Positions 43,316 through 52,562 of a stretch of 64,000 nt of DNA are shown in pieces. Made by a program: the position numbers and the translations under genes. This stretch comes from Limosilactobacillus fermentum (GTDB taxonomy: Bacteria; Bacillota; Bacilli; Lactobacillales; Lactobacillaceae). The stretch is from contig NZ_CP040910.1 of the NCBI RefSeq assembly GCF_013394085.1, forward strand, positions 1,823,975 through 1,887,974, written 5' to 3'. The notes beneath the pieces are model-generated. The model did no database searches, was not told the DNA's origin, and worked only from the letters and a program-made list of their open reading frames with translations. Within the stretch, counting starts at the first letter, position 1; the number at the start of each line of letters is the position of its first letter.

Positions 43316-43843
43316 CTAACCCAGTCCCACTGACTGGTTGACGTACTGTTCGGTGGTAACGGCGGTGGTGATGAGGGCGACGGTTTCTTCTTGGCCAACC
43401 GTTGCTTGTTGAATCGGTTCACCCTCACCCTTGACGTTGCCGCCCCGCCCGGTAACCGGGGGCGTTCGCACGATTACGTAAGGGTACTCTAGTTCATCAA
43501 TCATCTTGACGGCGTACAAGTGCTCCATTACTAATGACGTCCCCGCCGTTTGAAACCAGGCGCCGACCTGTTCTGGGCTCGCGTCATCCGCGGTGCCGGG
43601 GACCCCGTGCATCACGATCCGCTTCGGCGCCGGCGACCGATCGACTAAGGCCACCAGGTCCGCCACCAAGTCACCAACCGGGTCCAAGGGGTTCGGCAAC
43701 CATACCAAGGTCGTCTCCGGGGCCAGGGTACCGGAAAAGTCTGCCGTCGTGGTGACCGCCGCCCCTTGCTCGGTTAAGGCTTGGGCCACGGGGGCAACTA
43801 ACTTCTCCCCACCAATTATCCGTACTTGCATTTTAATCACCAT
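43316..43843 (-). CDS. NAD(P)-binding Rossmann-like protein
   Basis: 175 residues. It begins with a dinucleotide-fold strand (QVRIIGGEKLVAPVAQALTEQGAAV) followed by LVWLPNPLDP, KRIVMHGVPG and YPYVIVRTPPVTGRGGNVKG, resembling a shortened NmrA/SDR-like protein. The usual YxxxK is not present, so an enzyme role is doubtful. The start may be 43843 or ATG 43831. Probably co-transcribed with the DUF1836 gene downstream. High GC. Confidence 0.6.
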   Translation of the reverse strand: MVIKMQVRIIGGEKLVAPVAQALTEQGAAVTTTADFSGTLAPETTLVWLPNPLDPVGDLVADLVALVDRSPAPKRIVMHGVPGTADDASPEQVGAWFQTAGTSLVMEHLYAVKMIDELEYPYVIVRTPPVTGRGGNVKGEGEPIQQATVGQEETVALITTAVTTEQYVNQSVGLG

Positions 43844-43991
43844 TTTTCCCTTTATTGTACCGCAAACTGGCCGGTAACGGGGACGGGACCAACTTGCCGT
43901 TCGGAACTGGTTATCAATGTTATAATAATTAGTACTAACTTTACCAGACCGCCGAATAAGCGCACCATTTTAAAGCGAGGGATTCGTTATT

Positions 43992-45377
43992 TTGGACAGC
44001 CAGCAAATTATGACTAACATCAGCATTATTTTAATCACCTTTATTTTCGCCGCCTTCTTCGTGGCCGCCGAGTTTGCCCTGGTGCAAACCCGGATTACCG
44101 CCCTAGAAGAGGCCCAAGAAAACTTCGAGGAGCGCCGGGGTAAAAAGAGCCTCAAGATCGAACGGGCGCTCACGATGGTTTCTAACTTAACCGAGTACCT
44201 ATCGACCACCCAGGTTGGGACCTCGGTGTGCGGGATCATCCTCGGTTGGATCGGGGAGCAAACGATCGAAGAACTCCTGATCAACTTTTTGAACCTCCCC
44301 GCCCTAGCCCTGTCGACCACCGGTGCCCACGCAATTGCCGCCGTCATCGGGGTCCTCTTGTTAACCTACTTTGAAGTCGTCTTAACCGAGATTGTACCGA
44401 AAAACATCTCGATCGACATCCCGGTTAAGATGCTACTCTTCACCGTCACCCCCTTGCACTACTTCCACCTGCTATTTTACCCCTTCGTGTGGTTGCTTAA
44501 CACCTCGGCCAACGGGCTTGTCCGCCTGGTTGGGATGAAACCGGCCAACGAAGCCGACGAGGTGCTGTCGCAAAGTGAAATCATCTCCTTGTCACGCAAT
44601 GCCGTCCGCGGCGGGCAATTAGGGCGCAACGACTTGGTCTACATGGAACGGGCCTTTGACTTCAACGACAAGGTCGCCAAAGACATCATGATTGACCGGA
44701 CCCAACTAACCGTCATTGACATCACACAAAGCGTTGGCGACGCCCTCGACCTGTACATCACCTCCAAGTACTCGCGCCTGCCGGTCGTGGCCGACGGTGA
44801 TAAGGATAAGATCTTGGGCTACGTCTTTAACTACGACTTGATCCGCCAACAGCGTGTCGACCCCACCGTTTCCTTAGCCAAAATCTTACGCCACCTGTCA
44901 ACAACACCGGAAGCCACCCCGATCACCGAGGTCTTGCAAATGATGATCCGGACCCGGGTACCGATGGTGGTGGTGATGGACGAATACGGCGGTACCGCCG
45001 GGATCATCACCGACAAGGACATTTACGAAGAGCTCTTCGGGACCGTCCGCGATGAAATTGATAACGTCGCCGATAACCTGATCCAAAAGGGTGAACACGG
45101 TCAATACCAAGTCGATGGCAAAACGACCACCTACGATTTTGAACGCTACTTCCACACCGACATCAAGGCCTTTGACCACTCCAACGCCGTTACCTTAGCC
45201 GGGTTTGTAATGGACACGGTTCCCCACGTTCACGAGGGCCAGACGATTGAACTAGGCGACTTTCAGTTAACGGTGGCCGACTACCAAAACTCATACATTG
45301 ATCGCTTTGTAGTTCAACGCCTGGAAAAAGAACCGGACTCGCCGGAGTCACCCAACCCCGGTTCTGCCGCTTCTTAG
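43992..45377 (+). CDS. CNNM/CorC-family membrane protein (DUF21, CBS pair, CorC_HlyC)
   Basis: 461 residues from TTG 43992 (GCGAGGG about 11 nt upstream; ATG 44010 is an alternative). N-terminal DUF21 domain with about four membrane helices (to about 195: AAFFVAAEFALVQTRI, TSVCGIILGWIGEQTI, FEVVLTEIVPKNISI). A CBS pair at about 215-335 contains MIDRTQLTVIDI and VPMVVVMDEYGGTAGIITDKDIYEELFG. The CorC_HlyC domain ends near 440. Family members take part in Mg2+ or Co2+ efflux or homeostasis. Confidence 0.9.
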   Translation: MDSQQIMTNISIILITFIFAAFFVAAEFALVQTRITALEEAQENFEERRGKKSLKIERALTMVSNLTEYLSTTQVGTSVCGIILGWIGEQTIEELLINFLNLPALALSTTGAHAIAAVIGVLLLTYFEVVLTEIVPKNISIDIPVKMLLFTVTPLHYFHLLFYPFVWLLNTSANGLVRLVGMKPANEADEVLSQSEIISLSRNAVRGGQLGRNDLVYMERAFDFNDKVAKDIMIDRTQLTVIDITQSVGDALDLYITSKYSRLPVVADGDKDKILGYVFNYDLIRQQRVDPTVSLAKILRHLSTTPEATPITEVLQMMIRTRVPMVVVMDEYGGTAGIITDKDIYEELFGTVRDEIDNVADNLIQKGEHGQYQVDGKTTTYDFERYFHTDIKAFDHSNAVTLAGFVMDTVPHVHEGQTIELGDFQLTVADYQNSYIDRFVVQRLEKEPDSPESPNPGSAAS

Positions 45378-45463
45378 CGCGCTAGGTCACCAAAGTCGCC
45401 CTTTTAAATCCCCCCTTCCCCAGGTAAAATAGAATTTATAGAATAATCAGGAGGCCTTGTCGC

Positions 45464-45928
45464 ATGACAACCATTAACGTCTTATACATTTCCATCGAGG
45501 GGAACACCCGCTCCTTTTTAAAGCGGCTGCAAACCTACGCTAACCAAATGAACAGCATCAACCCCGCTAATCCGACCATCAACCTCAAGGAAATCACCGC
45601 CCAAACGATCCCGGCCCACGAAGAAGAGCCCTTCTTCGCCTTCGTGCCCACCTACCTGGATGGGGGCGACGGCTTTACCTCTGGTTATACCGAAATGATG
45701 ACCAACCCGCTGGGTGAATACATCGCCGAGGGCAAGAACGCCGACAACTTGATCGGCGTGGTCGGTAGCGGCAACAAAAACTTCAACGAGCAATACTGCC
45801 TGACCGCCCGGATGTACGCCAAGGCCTTTGACGCCCCGTTTGTAGCCGATTATGAACTGCGCGGCACCAACGAAGACTTGGAAGTGGTCTACCGGCGCCT
45901 AAAGGATGTGGCGGAGAAACAAGGCTAA
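45464..45928 (+). CDS. nrdI: NrdI, flavodoxin-like ribonucleotide reductase activator
   Basis: 154 residues, normal for NrdI. Flavodoxin fold with the FMN phosphate loop VLYISIEGNTRSFLKRL, then FVPTYLDGGDGFTSGYTE and GVVGSGNKNFNEQYCLTA. NrdI supplies superoxide to assemble the Mn(III)2-tyrosyl radical of class Ib reductase NrdF. Here nrdE/nrdF are not adjacent; the gene stands alone after AGGAGG. Repeat copy 11 begins at its stop codon. Confidence 0.93.
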   Translation: MTTINVLYISIEGNTRSFLKRLQTYANQMNSINPANPTINLKEITAQTIPAHEEEPFFAFVPTYLDGGDGFTSGYTEMMTNPLGEYIAEGKNADNLIGVVGSGNKNFNEQYCLTARMYAKAFDAPFVADYELRGTNEDLEVVYRRLKDVAEKQG

Positions 45929-46047
45929 GAAGTGCTCACCAACCTTCTTGGCAGGCCGTATGACTAAGCTAGGGCAAGGGTTGCCGCCCTGGCGGCGTTC
46001 TTTGCCCGTACTTAGGCACTAGGCCTGCGGTTGGGGAGCACGTTATC
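45928..46047 (+). repeat. ERIC-like repeat, copy 11
   Basis: Full copy: outer GTGCTCACCAACC/GGTTGGGGAGCAC and apical GCCGCC-CT-GGCGGC, a complete replacement of the usual GATGCG/CGCATC pair that keeps pairing. Confidence 0.88.
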
Positions 46048-46077
46048 TGTATAATAGTTAAAAAGAATCCCCGAATG

Positions 46078-46131
46078 AAAAATCCCGAACCGGATCAATC
46101 AACACTCGATTGATCCGGTTCGGGATTTTAT
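46078..46131. terminator. Strong bidirectional terminator
   Basis: AAATCCCGAACCGGATCAAT ... ATTGATCCGGTTCGGGATTT, about 21-bp perfect stem with a 7-nt loop, between convergent nrdI and VOC genes. A stray repeat arm (GAGGAGGTTGGGAACACTC, 46150-46168) follows. Confidence 0.93.
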
Positions 46132-46172
46132 TTAATTGAAGTCTAAAGAGGAGGTTGGGAACACTCACTTCT

Positions 46173-46604
46173 TTATTCATGCTTTACAAACCCAGCCGAA
46201 ATCAGCCAGGTAATGCCATAGCGGTCCACAATCTGACCCGCCTGGCCCCCCGCTGGTTGGGGGCTAAAGGGTAACGTTACGCGCTGATCATCGGAAGCGG
46301 CCAAGTGGTCAAAAAAGTCGGCCGCCGCAACGTTATCATCGGCAAAATCGAGCATGATCGAAACCAACGAAGACGTCTGGGGCATTGCCATCATGGCGTC
46401 AGCACAGATGAAGGTCTGCCCAGCGATCGTAAATTCACCGTAGGCAGTTGTTTCGTCTAAGTCCGTTAGTTCCAGACCGTAGCTATCTACCTGAGCCTTA
46501 GTTAAGGGGCGCCGCGCCACTATGTCAGCATCGAACTGCTCAGCGTAGTAGGCCATGGCCTCCTTGGCGTTTTCAAAGACCAAGTAGGGGTATATGTCTG
46601 CCAT
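46173..46604 (-). CDS. VOC-family protein (PhnB/YjdN-like)
   Basis: 143 residues from ATG 46604 (GGAGGAACATA just upstream; the longer frame has no ribosome site). Vicinal-oxygen-chelate fold: ADIYPYLVFENAKEAMAYYA at the start and a second betaalphabeta unit ending QIVDRYGITWLIS. The pattern matches the PhnB/3-demethylubiquinone-methyltransferase-like group. No catalytic function can be assigned. Monocistronic. Confidence 0.85.
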   Translation of the reverse strand: MADIYPYLVFENAKEAMAYYAEQFDADIVARRPLTKAQVDSYGLELTDLDETTAYGEFTIAGQTFICADAMMAMPQTSSLVSIMLDFADDNVAAADFFDHLAASDDQRVTLPFSPQPAGGQAGQIVDRYGITWLISAGFVKHE

Positions 46605-46721
46605 TATGTTCCTCCGTTTTTTTACAGTATCAAATAAAATTATAGGGGCGATCGGGCCATTCGTCAAACTGCCCCACCCCATGAAACCGAATTAACATTG
46701 ATTAACCGGGACGTAAAACGG

Positions 46722-46749
46722 TTTAACATTTTGTAAACCATGTTATACT
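46722..46749 (+). promoter_or_regulatory. Promoter of the CynX-like transporter
   Basis: -10 TATACT (46744-46749) with TTTAAC about 16 nt upstream. GTAAAACGGTTTAAC (46712-46726) partly overlaps the -35 and could be an operator. Confidence 0.4.
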
Positions 46750-46796
46750 AGACTAGCTTAATTTTTACGAAATCATTAAAGAAAGGAACGCCCTTC

Positions 46797-47966
46797 ATGA
46801 AAACTACTCGTCAGCACAGCGCCTTTTTGATCATCGGGATCTTCTTGCTCGGGGCTAGCATGCGCACCCCATTCACCTCAATCCCTTCGGTGATCAACGA
46901 AATCGCCGCTAGCTTCCACACCCCGGCCACCTCGCTGGGGATCTTAACTACCATCCCCCTAATTTGCTTTGGCCTTTGTTCCACCCTGGTGCCCGGGATT
47001 GCCCGCCGTTTAGGGAACGAACTGGCCCTTTTCATCGCCCTATTGTTGTTAGCCGCCGGTTCTTACCTGCGGATCTTTGGCTTCAGCGCCCTTTTGACCG
47101 GGACCTTAATCATCGGGGTGGCGACCACCTTCATTAACGTCTTAATTCCGGCCGTCATCACCGAGAACCTACCAACGAAGATTGGCCCGGTCACCGGGAC
47201 CTATAACGTGGCGATAACCCTCTTTTCAGCCGTCGGGGCCTACGCGATCGCCCCGATCAGCGCCGCCTCCAGTTGGCAATTTGCCATCGTCTTATTGTCC
47301 GGGTTAGTCCTCTTCACCGCCCTGGTGTGGTTGCCTAACCTACGCTTTAACTACCGAACATCTGGGACGGATACCAAAGAAACCGGCGCCAACATGTGGA
47401 AGAACCCACGGGCCTGGTTCTTATTGTTCTACTTTGCCGGTTCCTCCTTCGTCTTTTACACGATCGTTGCCTGGCTACCGTCAATTGCGATGGCTAACGG
47501 GATGACCACCAACACCGCTAGCCTGATTGCCGGGCTCTTCCAGCTCTTCTCGATCCCCACTGCCTTTGCCACCCCGGTGTTAGCCACTCGGATGAGCAAC
47601 CGGATTTCCCTAGTCCTGGCGGCCGGGATCTCAACGGCACTGGGCTTTTTGGCGATGTTACTTCCCATCCACCAGTTCTGGTACTACGTCCTAATCGCCC
47701 TCTTACTTGGGTTAGGGACGGCAGCCACCTTCTCCTTAATCATGACCCTGCTGGGCTTAAAGACCCGCACGGCTGGTGACACCCGGAACCTGTCCGGAAT
47801 GGTTCAATCGCTGGGTTACCTACTGGCCGCCTTTGGTCCGACCGTGACCGGGAACCTCAAGGCCGCTTCCGGTTCTTGGCACGGCCCGATCATCGTCACC
47901 CTGATTGTGATCTGCTTGTTCACCCTCTTTGGAACCCTGAGTGAACGCAATCAGTACGTGAATTAG
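46797..47966 (+). CDS. MFS transporter, CynX/NimT type
   Basis: 389 residues, 12 hydrophobic segments. The family signature ASMRTPFTSIPSVINEIAAS lies in the first helix and loop; PLICFGLCSTLVPGIARRLG and FSLIMTLLGLKTRTAGDTRNLSGM further on are typical of the cyanate/nitroimidazole-type MFS branch. The substrate is unknown in this host. GAAAGGAACG before the start. Followed by repeat copies 12 and 13. Confidence 0.88.
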   Translation: MKTTRQHSAFLIIGIFLLGASMRTPFTSIPSVINEIAASFHTPATSLGILTTIPLICFGLCSTLVPGIARRLGNELALFIALLLLAAGSYLRIFGFSALLTGTLIIGVATTFINVLIPAVITENLPTKIGPVTGTYNVAITLFSAVGAYAIAPISAASSWQFAIVLLSGLVLFTALVWLPNLRFNYRTSGTDTKETGANMWKNPRAWFLLFYFAGSSFVFYTIVAWLPSIAMANGMTTNTASLIAGLFQLFSIPTAFATPVLATRMSNRISLVLAAGISTALGFLAMLLPIHQFWYYVLIALLLGLGTAATFSLIMTLLGLKTRTAGDTRNLSGMVQSLGYLLAAFGPTVTGNLKAASGSWHGPIIVTLIVICLFTLFGTLSERNQYVN

Positions 47967-48082
47967 GAAGTGCGACCTAACCATTGGCAAGCCGTGGACT
48001 AAGGATCGGACGAGGGTTGATGCGACACGCATCGTTCTCCGGCCGTACTTAGACACTAGGTCCGTGGTTAGGAGCACGTTAT
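47967..48082 (+). repeat. ERIC-like repeat, copy 12
   Basis: Full copy beginning next to the transporter stop. Outer GTGCGACCTAACCA/TGGTTAGGAGCAC, apical GATGCG-ACA-CGCATC. Confidence 0.88.
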
Positions 48083-48248
48083 GGGAAGTGCGACTAACCT
48101 TCTCGACGGGCCGTATGGCTAAGCTAGGCTGAAGGTTGATGCGGTACACATCGTTCTTCAGCCGTACTTAAACACTAGGTCCGTGGTTAGGAGCACGTTA
48201 TGGGAAATGACCACGGGTTAGCGCGCCAGCGGTGTTCTGTGGCCGGAC
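48083..48248 (+). repeat. ERIC-like repeats, copy 13 and partial copy 14
   Basis: Copy 13 (48083-48201) lies directly in tandem with copy 12; apical GATG/CATC. Partial copy 14 (48202-48248) starts with the alternative arm GGAAATGACCACGGG and holds the TTAGCGCGCCAGCGGTG apical type. The rest of the gap to zwf holds a hairpin (GGTG ... CACC, about 48332-48355) and the zwf promoter. Confidence 0.85.
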
Positions 48249-48378
48249 GGTTACTAAGAGTTTGAAAAATTTATTTCAATCTAGACCAATTGACACGAAA
48301 ACCGGTTAGTAGGCTGTTCGCCGCTAACAAGGTTGGTGATCCATTTCACGAAAGTGGCACCACCACTACTGGGCGCCC

Positions 48379-48407
48379 GTGCAATCAATTTCCAGAAAGT
48401 ATATAAT
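48379..48407 (+). promoter_or_regulatory. Probable zwf promoter
   Basis: -10 TATAAT (48402-48407); a weak -35 GTGCAA 17 nt upstream. The leader is about 45 nt. Confidence 0.5.
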
Positions 48408-48456
48408 TAGTTCGTTAAGGTTGTATTCTTTGATCATTCTTAGAGGAGTGAACATT

Positions 48457-49938
48457 TTGGCTAAGGAAAATAAAGCTGTCATCACATTATTCGGGGCCAC
48501 CGGTGACTTGGCCCAACGCAAGCTCTACCCATCTTTGTTTAACCTGTATCAAAAGGGTTACCTTGCGGAACACTTTGCCCTGCTCGGGACGTCCCGTCGG
48601 CCGGTTTCCGACGAAGAATTCCAAGCAATGGTGGAAAAGTCGATCTCTGGCATTGACGAAGTGCAAGCTGGTAACGCACAGGCGTTCGCTAAGCACTTCT
48701 TCTACCAATCTCACGACGTCACTAAGCCGGAACACTACGAAGTGTTAAAGGAACGGCTTGAAAAGTTGGACGAACAATTCGAAACGGAAGGCAACCGCCT
48801 CTTCTACATGTCGATGGCCCCACAATTCTTCGGGACGATCGCTTTGAACTTAAAGAAGCAAGCCCTGCTGACTGACGATGGGTTCAACCGTCTGGTCATC
48901 GAAAAGCCATTTGGTCGCGACTTTGCGTCTGCCAAGGCCTTAAACGATGAACTTTCCCAAACGTTTAAGGAAGACCAAATCTTCCGGATTGACCACTACC
49001 TGGGTAAGGAAATGATCCAAAACATCGAAGCCCTGCGCTTTGGGAACACGATCATTGAATCCCTTTGGAACAACCGTTACATCGACAACATCCAGGTAAC
49101 CCTGTCCGAAAAGCTCGGGGTTGAAGAACGGGCCGGTTACTACGACCACTCCGGTGCTTTGCGTGACATGGTGCAAAACCACATCATGCAAGTCGTTGCC
49201 CAATTAGCGATGGAACAACCCGTTGCCTTCACCGACTCCGACGTCCGGGTTGAAAAGATCAAGGCCCTGCGTTCCCTGCGCTTGTACACACCGTCAGAAG
49301 CCGCTTCTAACTTCGTGCGTGGCCAATACGACGCCGGCGCTGACAACCCAGACTACCGTCATGAAGACGGGGTTGACCCACAATCCAACACCGAAACCTT
49401 CGTGGCTGCCAAGCTGATGTTTGACAACTACCGCTGGTCCGGGGTGCCGTTCTACGTGCGGACCGGGAAGAAGCTGGCTGACAAGTTCACCCGCATCGAC
49501 GTGGTCTTCCGTAAGCCGTTAATCGACATCTTCGCTAACCCACGGATGGCTTCTGAACAATCCCTGAAGAGCAACGTCTTGACCATCTACGTTGAACCGC
49601 AATCTGGTTTTGCCTTGCGGGTTAACGCCAAGACGGCCGGCCAAGGTTTCCAAACTGAACCGGTTGACCTGGAGTACATGCAAAACGACTCCAGCAAGAA
49701 GGAAGCTCCAGAACCGTACGAACGTCTCTTCCACGACGCCTTAGAAGGTAACCACACCAACTTCGCGTCCTGGTCTGAAATTGCCTACGCATGGAAGTTC
49801 GTTGACGTCGTTCGTAAGCTCTGGGACATTGAAGAACCTCAATTCCCGAACTACACGCCAGGTACGATGGGCCCAGCCGCTTCTGATGAACTACTGGCTC
49901 GCGATGGCCGGGCATGGGTCTACAACTTAAACCACTAG
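48457..49938 (+). CDS. zwf: Glucose-6-phosphate dehydrogenase
   Basis: 493 residues from TTG 48457 with AGAGGAG 8 nt upstream; the frame is open further back but without a ribosome site. Oxidises glucose-6-P to 6-phosphogluconolactone, making NADPH. N-terminal nucleotide loop TLFGATGDLAQRKLYPSLF, EKPFGRD, active-site RIDHYLGKEMIQN (the conserved Lys and His near 180-186) and VPFYVRTGKKL. Together with gnd 185 nt downstream it forms the oxidative branch leading to ribulose-5-P. Confidence 0.97.
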   Translation: MAKENKAVITLFGATGDLAQRKLYPSLFNLYQKGYLAEHFALLGTSRRPVSDEEFQAMVEKSISGIDEVQAGNAQAFAKHFFYQSHDVTKPEHYEVLKERLEKLDEQFETEGNRLFYMSMAPQFFGTIALNLKKQALLTDDGFNRLVIEKPFGRDFASAKALNDELSQTFKEDQIFRIDHYLGKEMIQNIEALRFGNTIIESLWNNRYIDNIQVTLSEKLGVEERAGYYDHSGALRDMVQNHIMQVVAQLAMEQPVAFTDSDVRVEKIKALRSLRLYTPSEAASNFVRGQYDAGADNPDYRHEDGVDPQSNTETFVAAKLMFDNYRWSGVPFYVRTGKKLADKFTRIDVVFRKPLIDIFANPRMASEQSLKSNVLTIYVEPQSGFALRVNAKTAGQGFQTEPVDLEYMQNDSSKKEAPEPYERLFHDALEGNHTNFASWSEIAYAWKFVDVVRKLWDIEEPQFPNYTPGTMGPAASDELLARDGRAWVYNLNH

Positions 49939-49950
49939 ACCTTACGGTGA

Positions 49951-49966
49951 TGGTAGCGCTTTTGGT
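49951..49966. promoter_or_regulatory. cre-like site between zwf and gnd
   Basis: TGGTAGCGCTTTTGGT; same TGGTAGCGCTTT core as the site at 2746. One outer half is weak. Confidence 0.4.
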
Positions 49967-50069
49967 AAAAATTGGTAGCTGACTAATCACCTAAAAAGGA
50001 CCGGCATGGGCGCCATCGCGGCCTTGTTCAAAGTTACGCAAAGGTATTTCCCCACCCGGTTCAATCTGT

Positions 50070-50075
50070 TATAAT
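50070..50075 (+). promoter_or_regulatory. -10 box of gnd
   Basis: TATAAT, 47 nt before the start codon. The -35 is poor, so either a weak promoter or activation. It suggests that gnd can be transcribed independently of zwf. Confidence 0.45.
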
Positions 50076-50122
50076 GTCACTTGTATGTAAGTAATTGTTT
50101 ATTTAAGGAGTGTGACAACACA

Positions 50123-51562
50123 ATGGCTGATCAAACGGCACAAATTGGTGTAATCGGTCTTGCCGTCATGGGTAAGAACCTGGCGCTGAACATTGAAAGT
50201 CGCGGTTTCACGGTTGGGGTATACAACCGTCACCGTGAACGGACTGACGAAATGATGCGCGACCACAGCGAAAAGAAGCTCGTTCCTTCATACACGATTG
50301 AAGACTTCGTTAACTCCCTGGAAAAGCCTCGTCGAATCCTGATGATGGTTCAAGCCGGTAAGGGTACTGACGCTGTTATCAACGAACTGCTTCCGCTGCT
50401 GGACAAGGGTGATGTCTTAATCGACGGTGGGAACACTAACTTCCACGACACCATGGCCCGCAACGCTAAGCTGGACGAATCTGGGATCAACTTCATCGGA
50501 ATGGGTGTTTCCGGTGGTGAATTGGGTGCCCTCCAAGGTCCTTCCCTGATGCCAGGTGGTCAAAAGGAAGCTTACGACCTGGTTGCCCCAATCCTGACCC
50601 AAATCGCCGCTAAGGCTGAAGACGGCAAGCCATGTGTTTCCTACATCGGTCCGAACGGTGCAGGTCACTACGTAAAGATGGTCCACAACGGGATCGAATA
50701 CGGGGACGAAGAATTAATCGACGAAAGCTACAACGTTATGCGTAACGTTCTTGGCCTTTCCGTTGACGAAATGGCTGACATCTTCGCCGAATGGAACAAG
50801 GGTGAACTTGATTCCTACCTCGTTGAAATCACTGCTGATATTCTGACCCGTAAGGACGACTTAGGTGACGACAAGAACTTACCAATTGTTGACGCTATCT
50901 TGGACCGTGGTGCTAACAAGGGTACTGGTAAGTGGTCTTCTGAAACCGCCCTCGATGGTGGTGCACCACAATCCGTGATCACGGAAGCCGTTTACGCTCG
51001 TTACATCTCCATGCTGAAGGACGAACGGGTTGCCGCAAGCAAGGAACTTCCTGAAGACGTTGAAAAGGTTACCTTTTCCGACGACGAAAAGAAGGAATAC
51101 ATCGAAAAGGTTCGCCAAGCCCTTTACTTCGGTAAGGTGATGTCTTACGCCCAAGGGTTCGAACAAATGCGGATCGACTCCGAACGCTACGACTGGAACC
51201 TGCAATACGGTGAATTAGCTCAAATCTGGCGTGAAGGTTGCATCATCCGTGCCCAATTCCTTCAAAAGATTACTGATGCCTTTGAAAAGAACCCGGCCCT
51301 CAAGAACTTGCTTCTTGACGACTACTTCAAGGACATTGCTAAGAAGTACCAAAAGGCCATTCGTGAAGTGGTTGCCCTCTCCGTTAAGGCTGGGATTCCG
51401 GTTCCTTCCCTCGCCGCAGCCATCAACTACTATGACTCCTACCGTGCAGAAGTTCTGCCTGCTAACCTCTTGCAAGCACAACGCGACTACTTCGGTGCCC
51501 ACACTTACGAACGTACCGACCGTCCGGGGAACTTCCACTACTCCTGGTACGAAGAACAATAA
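50123..51562 (+). CDS. gnd: 6-phosphogluconate dehydrogenase (decarboxylating)
   Basis: 479 residues from ATG 50123 with AAGGAG upstream. It gives ribulose-5-P, CO2 and NADPH. Rossmann motif [20 protein letters not shown], substrate loop GGNTNFHDT and [10 protein letters not shown], the active-site [20 protein letters not shown] (Lys and Asn near 184-188), and C-terminal [19 protein letters not shown]. Codon usage is that of a strongly expressed gene. The length matches the long (about 470-480) class. Confidence 0.98.
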   Translation: MADQTAQIGVIGLAVMGKNLALNIESRGFTVGVYNRHRERTDEMMRDHSEKKLVPSYTIEDFVNSLEKPRRILMMVQAGKGTDAVINELLPLLDKGDVLIDGGNTNFHDTMARNAKLDESGINFIGMGVSGGELGALQGPSLMPGGQKEAYDLVAPILTQIAAKAEDGKPCVSYIGPNGAGHYVKMVHNGIEYGDEELIDESYNVMRNVLGLSVDEMADIFAEWNKGELDSYLVEITADILTRKDDLGDDKNLPIVDAILDRGANKGTGKWSSETALDGGAPQSVITEAVYARYISMLKDERVAASKELPEDVEKVTFSDDEKKEYIEKVRQALYFGKVMSYAQGFEQMRIDSERYDWNLQYGELAQIWREGCIIRAQFLQKITDAFEKNPALKNLLLDDYFKDIAKKYQKAIREVVALSVKAGIPVPSLAAAINYYDSYRAEVLPANLLQAQRDYFGAHTYERTDRPGNFHYSWYEEQ

Positions 51563-51579
51563 AAACTGTTTACTCAGTT

Positions 51580-51609
51580 CAAGAGCCTCCTGCGGGAGGT
51601 TCTTTTTTT
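51580..51609 (+). terminator. Terminator of gnd
   Basis: AAGAGCCTCC-TGC-GGGAGGTTCTTTTTTT, compact GC-rich stem with a 7-T run. Confidence 0.93.
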
Positions 51610-51610
51610 A

Positions 51611-51732
51611 TGGGAAGTGCGGACCAACCCATCAAGCAGGCCGTGGGCTAAGGATAGGGCGAATGGTTGGTGCGGAACACACCGTTCTTCGGCCAGACTT
51701 AGCCACTAGGCCTGCGGTTGGGAGCACGTTAT
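51611..51732 (+). repeat. ERIC-like repeat, copy 15
   Basis: Full copy right after the gnd terminator. Middle GGCTAAG/CTTAGCC, lower CAGGCC/GGCCTG, apical GGTG/CACC. Confidence 0.88.
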
Positions 51733-51853
51733 TGGGAGTGCGACCCGACCTTCCTTAACGGCCGTTGGGCTAAGCTAGGGCGGTGGTTGATGCGGCACGC
51801 ATCGTTCTCCGTCCGTACTTAGACACTAGGCCCGTGGTCGGGAGCACGTTATC
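51733..51853 (+). repeat. ERIC-like repeat, copy 16
   Basis: Full copy in tandem with copy 15 but of a different subtype: apical GATGCG-GCA-CGCATC, outer GTGCGACCCGACC/GGTCGGGAGCAC. The outer arm C and G have changed together. Confidence 0.88.
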
Positions 51854-51872
51854 TGTGTTGCATCCAAGCATC

Positions 51873-51908
51873 AAAAAACGGGCGCCCAACTAGGACGTCC
51901 GTTTTTTC
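51873..51908 (-). terminator. Terminator of the universal stress gene
   Basis: AAAAAACGGGCGCCC ... GGACGTCCGTTTTTT, near-palindromic, T-runs on both strands. Confidence 0.8.
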
Positions 51909-51927
51909 TATCATCTAGTATCAAATT

Positions 51928-52401
51928 TTACTTTTCCGGCAACTTATTGTTAACGTCGGTCCGCACCACCAGCACGTCCACTTGGGCGTTCCGCTTTACA
52001 AAGGAGGTCACTGAGCCAACCATCGCCCGTTGAACCCGGGAAAGGCCACTCGCCCCCATCATGATCAAGTCATTGTGGTGGTCGCGTGGGAAATCAAAGG
52101 AAACCACCGTCTTAGGGTTCCCCAACCGGATGTGAATGTCGATGTTGTCAAAGCCTTCTTCATTCTTGGCCCGTTCCAGCAGTTCATCTAAGTACTCCTT
52201 GGACTTATCAACCAATTGGTAGGCAATGCTTCCGTCAGACATGCCGGCGAAGTTGTAAGATATCGCCCGGGTGTCGACCACGTTTAGTAAATCAAGGTGG
52301 GCGCCGTTACGTTTGGCCGTTGCCACCGCCTTGTTGAAGGCCAGTTCTGCTTGCTTGGATCCGTCAACCGGAACCAGGATGTTTTCGTATTCTTGACTCA
52401 T
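51928..52401 (-). CDS. Universal stress protein, UspA family
   Basis: 157 residues from ATG 52401 (GGAGGTTACTTTT upstream; the ORF is open five codons further back). Single Usp domain: YENILVPVDGSKQAELAFNKAV at the start and the ATP-binding signature MGASGLSRVQRAMVGSVTSF near 125 (G-2x-G-9x-G-S/T). Likely an ATP-binding Usp involved in stress survival. Monocistronic. Confidence 0.93.
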   Translation of the reverse strand: MSQEYENILVPVDGSKQAELAFNKAVATAKRNGAHLDLLNVVDTRAISYNFAGMSDGSIAYQLVDKSKEYLDELLERAKNEEGFDNIDIHIRLGNPKTVVSFDFPRDHHNDLIMMGASGLSRVQRAMVGSVTSFVKRNAQVDVLVVRTDVNNKLPEK

Positions 52402-52562
52402 AAAAGTAACCTCCATTCACTCAACTCTTTCACTCATTATACCATTGATAAAAGGCTTTCAAAAGGCGGGATCACTCGGAGCTGCAACAAAATTGACTTT
52501 TGAATCCAAAACGCCTAAAATTCTCACAAACGTTATTGGTTCATATGAAGGGACGCTCACTT

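Noticed and set aside
48330..48357. Hairpin GGTG ... CACC upstream of zwf as a regulatory RNA
   Set aside because: It lies upstream of the inferred promoter and has no T-run or conserved structure I can support.
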